A stretch of DNA of 64,000 nt from Sophora flavescens (Eukaryota > Streptophyta > Magnoliopsida > Fabales > Fabaceae), in assembly GCA_030762895.1 (NCBI GenBank), contig CM061062.1, forward strand, positions 288,964,985 to 289,028,984, in the 5' to 3' direction. Below the pieces are notes generated by a model. It was not told the DNA's origin and did no database searches. It worked only from the letters and a program-made list of their open reading frames with translations. Shown here piece after piece: positions 32,805 through 43,759 of the stretch. The translations under genes were made by a program, and so were the position numbers. Position 1 is the stretch's first letter; each line of letters opens with the position of its first letter.

Positions 32805-34179
32805 CACTCAAGAACTATTTTAACTAATTTATCATTAATTAAATTTAAATAAATTTTCATCAGGACTGCTTTCGTAATGTTCACAATGAATAATAATTAG
32901 TTTTTTTAGCCAGAATAAATCAACGAATTAAGATTATAATTTTAGGTTTCCCAATAACATTCAAAAACAGCTTTTGCGACCTTACTAGGCCTACTATTCC
33001 AACAGAACGTAGCCCTTTGCTATTTGTTACAGGATTAGTCACCTCACCTCGGCCCCAAATGGGATTTTGAGGGCAAAGACAGTATTATAGCCCATGCCAC
33101 TTGCACTCAACATATAAAACTTTATCTTGGATATGTCAGATTTGTCATCTCTGAAGCATGTTTTGAGCCTATAAGTTCAAACTTAAAAAATGTACCTGGA
33201 ACTCAACAGTGAAAAGAAAAACATGGTAAGGACTCTAGAATAAGTTTGTGTTCGACTTTAACAGTTGGATATGCATGTGCTACACCTAAACTTCAAGTCT
33301 TAATGTGACATTCTACCCCAAAAAAAAAAAAAACAGTCTGAAAGATAACTGAATATTATTGACAATTGACATGCTGAGTGCTAAGTTATCCGTTCACATT
33401 TTGTCTATAAAATAAAGTTAAAGTAAATTTATAATAAAATGATTCAAAATTTTAATTTTAGCTTTACATTTACATGTTTCTAAAGCAACATACTTTCACT
33501 CGACTAAGATTTTTTGGTACACAACTATTGTTTAAGATTGAAATTCCATTAGATGTATCTCAACTCAAATGAAATTTTAGCATGTGTTTAGAATTACTTA
33601 TGTTAGTTATATTTTCCTTGAAAATTAAATCCAAACATACACGAAATATAATTTGATGGTAAACTCAATGCATACTCCAAACCATATTCGGCCGGATGGA
33701 CAAACTTCAAGGTTTTGCCAAGGCATAAATGGAAAGACGGAACTCCCAAACCCAACAGCTACCAATTGTTTGGTACATGCAACAGAAATTAAAGAGAGAA
33801 AATGAGAGGAAAAATGAGTGAAAAAAAAGTTTTATGTTATTTGGCAAGGGGAGAGAAATAGAGAAAAATAGTGTAATTCCACAACAACAAAAAAAGATAT
33901 TACTCATTGGACAAGAAGAAATATGGAAAAGAGGAGAGAATGCTAATTCTAATCCTTATTCTTTACCCGGATCTGTCTTTAATTATATGTTTATTTTTAA
34001 TTCTTTATATCATATTATGTTGTAGTATGTTATAATATAAAATTCAATTTTTTTATATATTTATCTCCTAACTTATTTAATTCAAACAATCTAAAAATTT
34101 ACATATTTTCTAGTCATACTTTTTTCTCACTATTTCTTCCTCTATGCTTCTTTCCTTGCCCAAAGGAGGGGTAGAGAGA
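32805..34179. other. AT-rich intergenic, possible MITE near 33837-34165
   Basis: No coding sequence is seen. TTTGGCAAGGGGAGAGAAAT at about 33840 and its diverged complement near 34135-34160 may be ends of a small inverted-repeat element. Confidence 0.35.
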
Positions 34180-34181
34180 TA

Positions 34182-34474
34182 TTCCCTCCTATCCGTATTA
34201 TAAGCAAAAAATTAATGCAACATATATTAAAGTGATTAGTTAATCTCATTTAATTTAGTTAAAAAATTAGATTTTTACCTAAATTATCCTTTATGGTAAT
34301 GAGAAGTTGTTTGTGTTGTTAGGAATAGAATGAGTCATTAAAAAACAAAATTTGTATAAATGAATGGTATTTTAGGAATAATATCATTAAATGAGTCATT
34401 GAAAAATAAAATTTATTTATATATTGAACCAAAAGATTTGAGATTTTTTTGCTTATAATATGAACAGAAGGGAG
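34182..34474. mobile_element. Stowaway-like MITE, 293 bp
   Basis: The ends are TTCCCTCCTATCCGTATTAT and the complement of ATAATATGAACAGAAGGGAG, about 30 bp of imperfect inverted repeats of the CTCCCTCCGTTCC type. TA lies on both sides (34180-34181, 34475-34476). Confidence 0.82.
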
Positions 34475-34557
34475 TATATCAGTTAATAATATACTTCCCC
34501 GAGTATATCAATTAATAATTAATATACTTCCCCGATCAGCATATTAATAATGCAGGT

Positions 34558-34892
34558 TAAAGTAATCTTTTGGTCTCTATACGTGACACTGATTTTCAAT
34601 TTGGTCCATATACGTAAAAAGTTATCAATTTGATTCATATACATGACACTGGTTTTCAATTTGGTCCTCACCGTTAATTGGTCCATATATAAAAGGGACC
34701 AAATTGCAAATGATTGTCGCATGTAGGGATCAATTCAATAAAAAAATTGAAATCGATCCCTATATATAACCATTATTTGTAATTTGGTCCCTCTTATATG
34801 ACACCAATTAACGGTAAGGACCAAATCGAAAATCAGTGTTACGTATAAAGACCAAATTGATAACTTTTTACATATAAAGACCAAATTAAAAA
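34558..34892. mobile_element. Short foldback element
   Basis: About 165 bp arms mirror each other nearly end to end: TTGGTCTCTATACGTGACACTG at the left and its diverged complement near 34835-34860, with repeated TTTGGTCC/GGACCAAA modules. The centre is an AAAAAAATT spacer near 34740. It resembles the GGTCCCT-type foldback at 1285-2165 in motif style. Confidence 0.75.
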
Positions 34893-35482
34893 TAAGAAGG
34901 ATATTTTTAACAATTTATATAAATAATAATTAATTATAATTAATTCATTTTAATATATTTTTTTTATCGGTATGTTTTAGAACTTTATTTATTATAACGT
35001 GGATTGGGAGGGAGTATAAGAATAGAAAATACTTTATCTTTTTTGTGATTAAAAAAACATTCAACTTCATAAAAAATGCCCCGACACTAATCAGAGGGAC
35101 CTGACCATCAGCAACAGTAAGTAACATGACTAAGAAATCAAATATTGGGACGTCAGTTCAGTTAGGTCGGCCACGTAACACCACCAAATAATAATTCAAT
35201 TCAATTCAAAGTATCATAAATGCATGCACCGACTATAATGAATGAAGGAGGAAAAAAAACAAGGCAATTAAATAACAACAGAAAACAATCATATATTAAA
35301 TTCATTCTCAGCATTTAAAAATGACATAAAAGAAGCATCGGGATACAGCAAAAACTAGCACAACATAGCTGCCAGCGTTACACAGAAAAATACATGAGCA
35401 TTTCTTCACTCTAAAAAAAAAAAAACCTCCGCGGATGATGATGGATTCCTATTTCCTACACAGCATTTTGGTTAGTCAATGG
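34893..35482 (-). other. 3' flank of the NOI gene
   Basis: This AT-rich stretch contains the presumed 3' UTR directly below the stop at 35483-35485. No further gene is seen. Confidence 0.4.
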
Positions 35483-37725
35483 TCATGAAACGCAAGCAGC
35501 TGGTACCAGACACTTGGATATGAAACCCAACATTTTCTTCTGCGAATTCAATGAAAGTGAATAAAAAATTAACAACTAAATTTAGATTGGATTAAATAAA
35601 CGACACAAATTATAAATTAAAGAAGGAAAATAACTAATGTAATGGTTAAGAAATGCAAAAAAAAGAAAATTTTATATGAAAAGAAATATATTTATTATTT
35701 TAAGAAGTAATATATTTAGTTTTCTCATAAAAATTTACTTCTTTAGATTAAGATACTAATTAGTAAGATCCATTAGATAATAATGACAAATAAATAAAGT
35801 GAATGTTAATCAATAACGATGTGTTTAAAAATATGAGTATTGTTCACCAATATCCTAAAGATATTATTAAAAAATCAAAAACAAAAATTTATATTAAAAA
35901 ATATAACTTTTAAACTTTCACAATCTTCGAAAACAAAATTTTCATATTTAATTTTTTAATCAACATTCTTAAAGTATTGGGTAGCATTTATCATAAAACA
36001 TTAATAGGAAATGTTAACGAGCTCGTTAAGAAATCAATAAAAGAAAATTTGTATTAAGAATTGATGTATTTAATATTTGTAAAAATAAAATACGTAGTTT
36101 TCCAATAAAAATATGTTTTTTATAATTTCTTAACTAATGTCCAAGACCTAACATTAATAAATGTTTCAATTAGTTTGGTCAGAAGCACATGATTAGCCAG
36201 AGTCAAAAATAAAAATAGAGAATGTTAGGTGAGATTGATGAATTAACGAACCCGCTTAGTAGTGCGGAGAAGTTCGGGAGGGATCTTATAGAGATCTTCG
36301 TCAACAGGTTTGGGTTTGAGAGGCGGCGCAGATCGCGGGACGACGTCGTGTTGGTGCTTGCTTCTTGGCTGTTCCGTCACGTCGCACACTTTTCCATTCC
36401 CGTGCTGCTTTCTCATATTATTCATATTATTCATATTACTACCCTTAACATGCGGGCATCTCCTTTCCCTGTTCCTCGTCCCCTGCACATACACACACAT
36501 AATTTGCACATCCCTTTAAAATTATTATTTACTATACAACTAAAATCATGATTAATTCCCTAAAAACAGCTCCTATTTTAAATATATATTTTTTGGGATT
36601 AGATTTGATATGTTAAACAAATCAGATTAAATCATAAAAAACACAAATGTGACACCCCTTTGTATAATGTACTATGTAAATTTTTTTATTTTTTTTACAT
36701 TATTCAAACAAAATAAATTCTCTTTAAATCACTTATTAACCAAACACACCTAAACATAAAAAAAAAATCTATTATAATTGATTTTCAAAACACTATATTC
36801 ATGTTTATATAATCTATCTTACCTAAAAATTTAAGATAAATTACAATTATTCATACTCACATTAACACATTGTGTATGCCTTGTCCGAGCAGAGGGGAGA
36901 AGGGAATGTGAAAGGAGGTGAAGTGCATTACCAGATGTTTTAACTCCCATACTCACAATTCATGCAGGTTGACCAGTTGATTATTTAACTAAAAAAACGT
37001 TTTCCATCATTAAAAAAAAAAAGGTTTGGTGGTTGACAGAAAATGTAAAACCAGAAAACGCGGAAACGTAGGACTAGGATGTATTGTAATTTCAGTTTTC
37101 ATGTCCTGTTTCAACCACCACATTACTCATGACGACACACATTAATGTCCCACAGTAGAAACTTATGTTGCATCCTTAATCACATCTTCGATGAGTGGGG
37201 ACTAACTAGGACTAACTGATAAAAATAATGGATGGTAAATTCAATAAGGACAAAAATGCATTAAGTAGTAGCATTTCCTTTCAACTGAGCCAGAACAAAC
37301 AATGATTATGAAAAACTAGAAAATAAAATCAGGGAATTAGAAAAAAATCAAACAAACCTTTTTGAGAGTGGAAGGATGTTTTTTAAAATCAACAGCGTAC
37401 AAGTCACGATCCACACGCACGTTGTTGTTGTTGTAAGGATCACTTTCCCCAGAGGATGAACTATAACGAACCAAACCAGCTTGTCTTGCACACTCGAAGT
37501 ACTGAGTGATTGGCATCTCATTCGCAAAATCCCAGTTCCCAAACGCTGGTATTTGTCCACTTCTCTTCCATTCCTATCAAACACAACACCAACACTTCAT
37601 CAATCATATGCAGGATTTTAAATAAAGGTGCTCGAAACCGAAACACAATTTAAAAACTTTATCATATGCTCTAGAAGATAAAAAAGTGAAAGAAGTTGAA
37701 ACTTGAAAAAAAAGCTTACATCCAT
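35483..37725 (-). CDS. NOI-domain / RIN4-family protein
   Basis: Four minus-strand exons are called: 37720-37725 (ATG GAT only), 37358-37573, 36252-36482 and 35483-35539, all joined in phase 0 by GT...AG introns of 146, 875 and 712 bp. The product has 169 residues. Residues about 8-30 carry the NOI motif, IPAFGNWDFANEMPITQYFE, which in RIN4 is the site cut by the bacterial effector AvrRpt2. The middle is basic and Asn/His-rich. Residues about 137-152 read VDEDLYKIPPELLRTTKR, typical of the short NOI subfamily. The last exon encodes KKMLGFISKCLVPAACVS, whose cysteines suggest palmitoylation and membrane attachment. RIN4 relatives act in plant immunity and exocytosis at the plasma membrane; the specific role here is unknown. 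No lesion is seen. Confidence 0.88.
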
Positions 37726-38872
37726 ATTTTTTATGTGTAGAATGAAAATGAAATGAAAGCAAAAGCTTGGAAAGACCCAGAGAGAAAGGTGATGAAAAGG
37801 TCAAAGCTTTGGAGTGAATTTAAAAGGGTAAAAAGGGTTAAAGACACGGTCAGAGTGGAGGGGGTTTTCCCAATAAACCTCAGATTCAGACAGAGGGATA
37901 TAAATTCCTTGGTCAGAATCTAGAGGAAAGGAAAAATCTGAAAAAGTAGTGAGTGAAAAGCTAAGAAGGGGAAAGAGTGGGTTAAAGCCTTTTTACTTGC
38001 TTTACATATATGACAAAGAAAGGTTGCAGTGCAGGATCAGAGGCAGGGTGATGCTAATAACTATTTCAATAAGCATAAAAATGGGGCCTGGCCACTGGTT
38101 TTATGAGCCATTACTTTTGTTCCTTTAACCAAAAATTCTATACAGACAATTGGGGGAATAAAAATAAGCATAACCATTTAAAGAGATTGATTAGATTAGG
38201 AATGAATAATGAGATGAAGATGATTTTGGTGTGGTAGTTGATATATGATGATAATGATGTATAAATAAACTATAAACTATAGAGTAAAGAAAGGAATTGA
38301 ATGAGGAATGAAGAAAAGGGGAGGGATAGGATAGGGACTAGTCGTGTGGTGTGTATGTATGGTATATGTTGGTATGTAGATATAGGGAGTGGGGGGGGGA
38401 TGGGTGAGTTTATAGCTAGATTTGGGAAATTGAGTAAAGGGGTGACTGTTGGTGATGACAAGTAGCAAGGGTTATTGATTGTTACTACTGTGAGCAGGTA
38501 TGTATGACCAATCTGAAAAGTCTTGGAATTTTGAATGCCAATGGAAATGGACGATGCTGCAAAACAATCACTGTTCACTCTGCACTTAGCTATGTTCCTT
38601 TCTCTCTCTGCGTCTGTCTATGCGCCAAACGCGCAAAAAAAGTCGGCCAACCTTTTCTATCGGGACAACTTTTATTTATTTCATTTCAATCATCCATCCA
38701 ATATCTATATCATATTGATTAAAAAAATAAAGATAAAAATTATATATTGAAAATAGGTGTATTCAACTTTTTTTAAGTTTAAAAATTATAATTCTAAATA
38801 AAAAATTATTTTTAATTTTTTAATCAATATCCTTAAAACACTGATTATATATTAATGAGTAACCTGTTATAT
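37726..38872 (-). promoter_or_regulatory. 5' leader and presumed promoter of the NOI gene
   Basis: The minus strand upstream of the ATG at 37725 is pyrimidine-rich (about 37740-38020). A weak TATA-like GGAATTTATATCC lies at about 37896-37908. Small frames at 38270-38578 arise from low-complexity Pro/Ser/Thr-type sequence and are not called. Nothing else is seen. Confidence 0.4.
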
Positions 38873-39456
38873 TGGATGAATTCTGTATCCGTTCTCACCC
38901 CATTACCCTACATCCGTACGGGTAACTATCTTATGGGTTTTAAACAAATTTATTAATATTTGTGTGTATCTATGAATATTCGTGGATATTCAAAACCTCA
39001 CAATTTTTTTTACTTACACATGAAATTCAGACCAATTTTGTCGATCATACTTGATTTGAGTTTCTTCTTGCTATGAAAAATTCTTATGTGCTTGAAAATT
39101 ATTATAGAAAATATACTAAATAATATGATATGTAAATAGTATAAGCATACACGTCATGAAAGGGGAAAGGGGCTCAGAAATGATATGGTTTGAATTCTGC
39201 GACTGTCGAATTTCAGAAATAAAATAAGGTTCTTGGAAAAATTGGGATATTTGATTTATATATCTAAATGGGTATTTTATTAATTTTATTTTAGTGGGTA
39301 CCCGCGGGTATGAATAGTACATTATCCGTCCTTGTCCCATTAATAAGCGGATAGAAAAATACCCGTTTATTTTACCCGTAAACATCTATTAAGGTCCCAT
39401 TTATATTCATTACGGATATTATCCATGGATACTCGTGGTACGAATAGAATTTACAT
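38873..39456. mobile_element. Degraded hAT-type MITE, relative of the one at 12688
   Basis: On the minus strand it follows the 12688 element from ATGTAAATTCTATTCGTACC through the CCATGGATAATATCC, TCCGCTTATTAATGGGAC and ACCCGCGGGTACCCAC blocks. The outer TAGGG of one terminal repeat has mutated and the other end is truncated near 38873. Confidence 0.7.
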
Positions 39457-40190
39457 ATTTAATTGCAACACATTAAGAAAATTTTAAAGTTCATGACTTT
39501 GATTTTAAAAAAATTAAAAAGAAAAATCAATGTTCAATGTGTCACATACTATTTTCCTTTATTTTAATATTTGTTATTTTTATCAATACTTGTAGGATAG
39601 TTGTTAGAAAAATTCAAAGAAAATACAACTAATATATAAACGTTTTTTTTAATGAGTATCTTAAAGACACTTACGAAGTAATTAAAGTAACAGAATATTA
39701 AATGAAAAGTATAAATTTTTGAATTTGTAAAGTATTAAATATGGGACTTTTCAATTAATAGTAATTTACATGTTTATTTATTTCTTTCATTCAAAAATTA
39801 TTTGTCAAAATTTATTGTGCATTTAAAAAAGTAATAAATTATTAATCATTTGTTACATTACCTTTAAAATTAATAAAATACTAGTAATATTTTGAATACT
39901 TCTGTAATGAACAATTCGATCAACAAACTTATTTTGCATATAATTATTATTTACAGTGACTTGATATAACTATACCCCACATATAAAATTAGATGAAGAG
40001 AAACATATACAAATACAACTTCATTCGACTCAGGATTAATCCAATGCAGCATAACAAAGTCTTTTATATAATATATTATATATAAGTTTGAGTCCCTGTT
40101 AATTTTTATTTTTTTTAAAGTATTCATAGAGTTTTGATTTTTCTTGTTTTAAACTGGGACAATATTTACCCACCCTATAATTTTAAAAAA

Positions 40191-40229
<39 letters not shown>

Positions 40230-40719
40230 CAACTTCATCCATCATCATCCTAACTCCTAAGTTCCTAACCTATATGATATATCTATCGTGTTGACTCTTT
40301 ACTCCTTCCCCTTTGACTGCCGTTTCATTCTGCAACACTGTCCAATGTCGCATGACATCCGTTTTCTTCGCTGACTAACACTATTTTTTTTTATTGAAAT
40401 TTACTCCCTTTTTTTTTTTTTTTTTGAAGCACTCCCTTTTTATTCTTAAAAATTAGGAAAAGGTTATATGCTATGTAGTATCTATGAACTTTGATTACAC
40501 ATAAGTCCTACATGCTGATTCAAGTAAAAGGGTTCAAGTCTTTTAATCATGTGACTATGAGTTTGATTTGTGAATTTATATATGAATGAGATATTATTGA
40601 GTGGAGTTTCAAATTGTGAACCTTCATAATATATTTAGAGATTAGTCTCTCGTATAACATGATAAGTGAGATCGTATAGATGAAGTGAGACTTATATTGA
40701 TTGAGACTAATTATAAAAA
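39457..40719. other. AT-rich intergenic with (TA)n tract
   Basis: It contains a TA microsatellite at about 40196-40226. Around 40470-40700 sequence such as AAAGGGTTCAAGTC is repeat-like but not classifiable. No gene is seen. Confidence 0.4.
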
Positions 40720-41370
40720 TCTATACTAATATAAAAGTTGGATAAACAATTTTACTGTACATACACATGTCAACGGTCGGATTTTTTGTTTTTTTAATTT
40801 TTTTAAAAGTTTTTTTTTATAAAAATTTATTTTTTTAAAAAAAAATTTACGTCTATTTTTTAATTTTTTTTTTTAGTTTTAGATTTTTTTTATGTTTTCC
40901 TTAATTTTTAATTTTTTTTCTAATAATTTTTTTTTGCTAATACTTTTTTTAAAAAATTTACTTGTATACACTGACAGTTTAAAGTTTTTTTACCACTGTC
41001 AACCAATCGTAAATTGTTAAACAATAAAAGTAGAGTTGTCATGTTATTGATATTTTAATTTTTACATACTTATATTTTAATGTATATATAATTTAATAAT
41101 TTTTTTATTATATATATATATATATTTAATATTTTTTGGTTCGAATCGAATCAAACCAAACCAATTTTAATTAGTTCGGATATGTTATTGACTTTTTAAA
41201 GTTTATAATTTTTTTTGTTTTTAAATATTTTTAGCCAGGAAAGGTAGCAAAGCTACCGTGTTCTTGTTCTTCAAAAAAGTTTAGGATCGTAAGACTCGAA
41301 CCAATAATTCGATAAATTTGAAAATCCGAAACAACCAATTAAATTGGTTCTTTTTTATTTTTTTTGTGCA

Positions 41371-41882
41371 CGGCTCCGAATTGAATCAAATCCAATGGTC
41401 ATTAATTAAATTATTTTGGAACCGAACCAATTACTATATTTTAATATTTATATATATTTTAATATTCAATATGTATATCACTTTATCAATTAACAACTTT
41501 TCTTCTATTGTTCCTGTAATAGTAGAAGGAGTTGTCAACTGGTAGATTATTTTGATTATTTAAATTTATTTATTTATTTTTAAACATATACTCTTTATCA
41601 TATTTTTAAAAAAAATTATTTTTTTACGGCTCCGAATTGAACCAAATTCAATAGTCATTAATTCGGTTATTTTTGAACCGAACCAATTACTATATTTTAA
41701 TATTTTAATATATTTTAGTATTCAATATGTATATTACATTATCAATTAACAACTTTTCTTCTACCGTTCCTGTAACAGTAGAAGGAGTTGTCAACTAGTA
41801 GATTATTTTGGATTATTTATATTTATTTATTTAATTTTTAAACATTTATTCTTTAAAATATTTTTTTTAAAATTTTTTTTCC
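41371..41882. repeat. Tandem duplication of a 256-bp unit
   Basis: CGGCTCCGAATTGAA begins at 41371 and again at 41627. The two units agree through the CCGAACCAATTACTATATTTTA block, the AACTTTTCTTCTA...GTTCCTGTAA block and the GGAGTTGTCAACT block, with scattered differences. It lies within the Helitron-like region and has no coding potential. Confidence 0.85.
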
Positions 41883-42115
41883 GAATTAGTTTTTTTCTAA
41901 TTTACTTTTTTTAAAATGTTTATTTTTATAATTGATTTTTTAAAGATATTTTTGTTTTCTAATTAATTTTATTTTTCTAATTTTTTTGAATATTTTTTTC
42001 TAATTATTATTTTCCTATTTTTTTAAAATAAATTTTTATATACTTTTCTAATTTTTTTAAAATTATTTTTCGATTTGTTTTTTCTTATTTACTTTTTAAT
42101 TTTTCTAATATATGT

Positions 42116-42500
42116 ATTGACATAAATAGAGGCAAAGCTATTCATATTTGTATTTTTTCTATATCATTGCCATTGTTTTTTCCATTTTAAATAATAAATC
42201 TATATCTATACTAATTAATAAGGGGAAATGTTGATTTTAGTGTAACACAATGGTGCAAGTCACATGTCAAATGCTGAATTTTTTTTTTCTCTAAAATTTA
42301 TATTTTTTTTGTTTTAAAATATTTACAAAGAGGTAAAGGTACAATGTTTTTGGAGTCAAACACGACAATCTCTGAATTGACATGAATAGAGGTAGAGCTA
42401 TTCATATTTTTTAATCTATTTTATCCTATATCATTGCCTTTGTTTTTTCTATTTTAAATAATAAATTTATGTATATACTAATTAATAAGGGGAATTGATA
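42116..42500. repeat. Direct repeat of about 260-bp period near the Helitron 3' end
   Basis: ATTGACATAAATAGAGGCAAAG at about 42116 and ATTGACATGAATAGAGGTAG at about 42376 each start a block that ends ACTAATTAATAAGGGGAA. This duplicates a putative Helitron 5' end. Confidence 0.75.
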
Positions 42501-42936
42501 ATTTTCTAAAAAAGTGACACGTGTCAGCACCACATGATTTAAGAGGATTAGTTGATCATTAGTAATAATTGAACAGGAACACTTAACACGTAGTGTTACA
42601 TTACGTATTGTAATATCATTTTAAAAAAAAATAATATTCAATTCTTTGCACTCAAATTATAGATAAAATTGTTTTAAGGTTTTTGCTGATCACTTCTGTC
42701 TATAAATAAAAAACCTTAGAGATGAATGAGTACCACCATTATGGGTGAGAAGGAAATATTGAAAGCAATGTGTGAAATAAGTCAAGAAAATATTTGACAT
42801 AGTGGACTTAATTTGGGATAAAGGAAAAAATGTTTCGTACATATAGAGACACAATTCAAGTTATTAATGATAACAATGCTATCAATAATAATTGTAATTG
42901 TTGACCCGTGCATTGCACGGGTGCAAAAATACTAGT

Positions 42937-43625
42937 TAATGTTCATAATGCACTTAGAGCATCTCCAAGCAAAATTTTAAAAAACCTATTTTAAATTTTT
43001 AAGTGGGTCAATTGAAGTTTATGACACTCACTCAATTTTTATTCCAACACGAGTTTTTAATACCAAGTTCTTTAATTTATCTCTCTCTTCAACATCTCAT
43101 GTTCTTTCTCTTACTTTTATATTATCAAATACAAAAAAAAAATTACTTAAATATTGTGAAACTCACTTTTCAAATTCCTTAAATAAGGAACCCGTGTTAA
43201 ATTTAAGAAACTCAAAATTATATCCATCATACTGTAATAATATTTTATTAGTAAGAAATCCCACGAACTCCAACTAAAAATGCTTTTATTAGAAAAAGCC
43301 AGTTTTGTTATTTGAAAATAAAAACAAAAGCTGCGAGAGTTGTAAATGGAATGAGAGTTTTGGTATCGAAGTTTGGAGCAGGCCGCAGGGAGCATTGAAG
43401 AAAGAGTACAGAGCGCAGAGTGTGGAAGTGAACCGCTAAACAGAACGTACCCATCTCGCAGCTGCTGAAGTGGTTTGTTGTCCCAAGTTTGACTTAGAAA
43501 TTTGAATATCATGTCAATTAAAAAAGCTTCTTAAAATAATAGTATAAAGGTAACTTTTTTTTAATAATATTGATTAAGAAATCAATAAAATGGGGTTAAA
43601 TTTCTTCATTAGCATCCTAACAGTG
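42937..43625. other. Intergenic between Helitron and LINE 3' end
   Basis: GAGCATCTCCAAGC at 42957 is a common plant MITE-like start. A GC-richer patch at 43330-43490 reads openly on both strands but has no recognised domain. The LINE 3' end probably lies at one of the poly-T runs (43552-43561 or 43630-43637). Confidence 0.35.
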
Positions 43626-43759
43626 GCTTCTTTTTTTTAAACGAAGACAGTGTGTAAAGATATCACTACTTAACTAGACATCTCAATTATGTTGACATTC
43701 CTAACAAGGCTCATCATTTGCAGCAAATCAAGAATTTATTAAAAAAATAAACAAATCAA

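Larger units (their letters stand above)
40720..42935 (+). mobile_element. Helitron-like composite, non-autonomous
   Basis: The left end TCTATACTAATATAAAAG has the 5'-TC form common in legume Helitrons. The right end has a 9-bp stem hairpin ACCCGTGCA-T-TGCACGGGT (42904-42922) followed 10 nt later by CTAG (42932-42935) and a T in the target. No Rep/helicase is encoded. Similar 5' ends (TCTATACTAATTAATAAGGGG near 42205, TATACTAATTAATAAGGGG near 42475) occur inside, so the real unit may be the last 460-730 bp, with other copies nested or tandem to its left. Confidence 0.65.

Noticed and set aside
36222..36551. Plus-strand ORFs over NOI exon 3
   Set aside because: The minus-strand exon has splice sites and family motifs; the plus frames are shadows.
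38270..38578. Minus-strand Pro/Ser/Thr-rich ORF upstream of the NOI gene
   Set aside because: It arises from low-complexity purine-rich DNA; no conserved motif and several overlapping frames.
43147..43512. Minus-strand 121-codon ORF
   Set aside because: No recognised domain, open on both strands in part, and beside MITE-like sequence.
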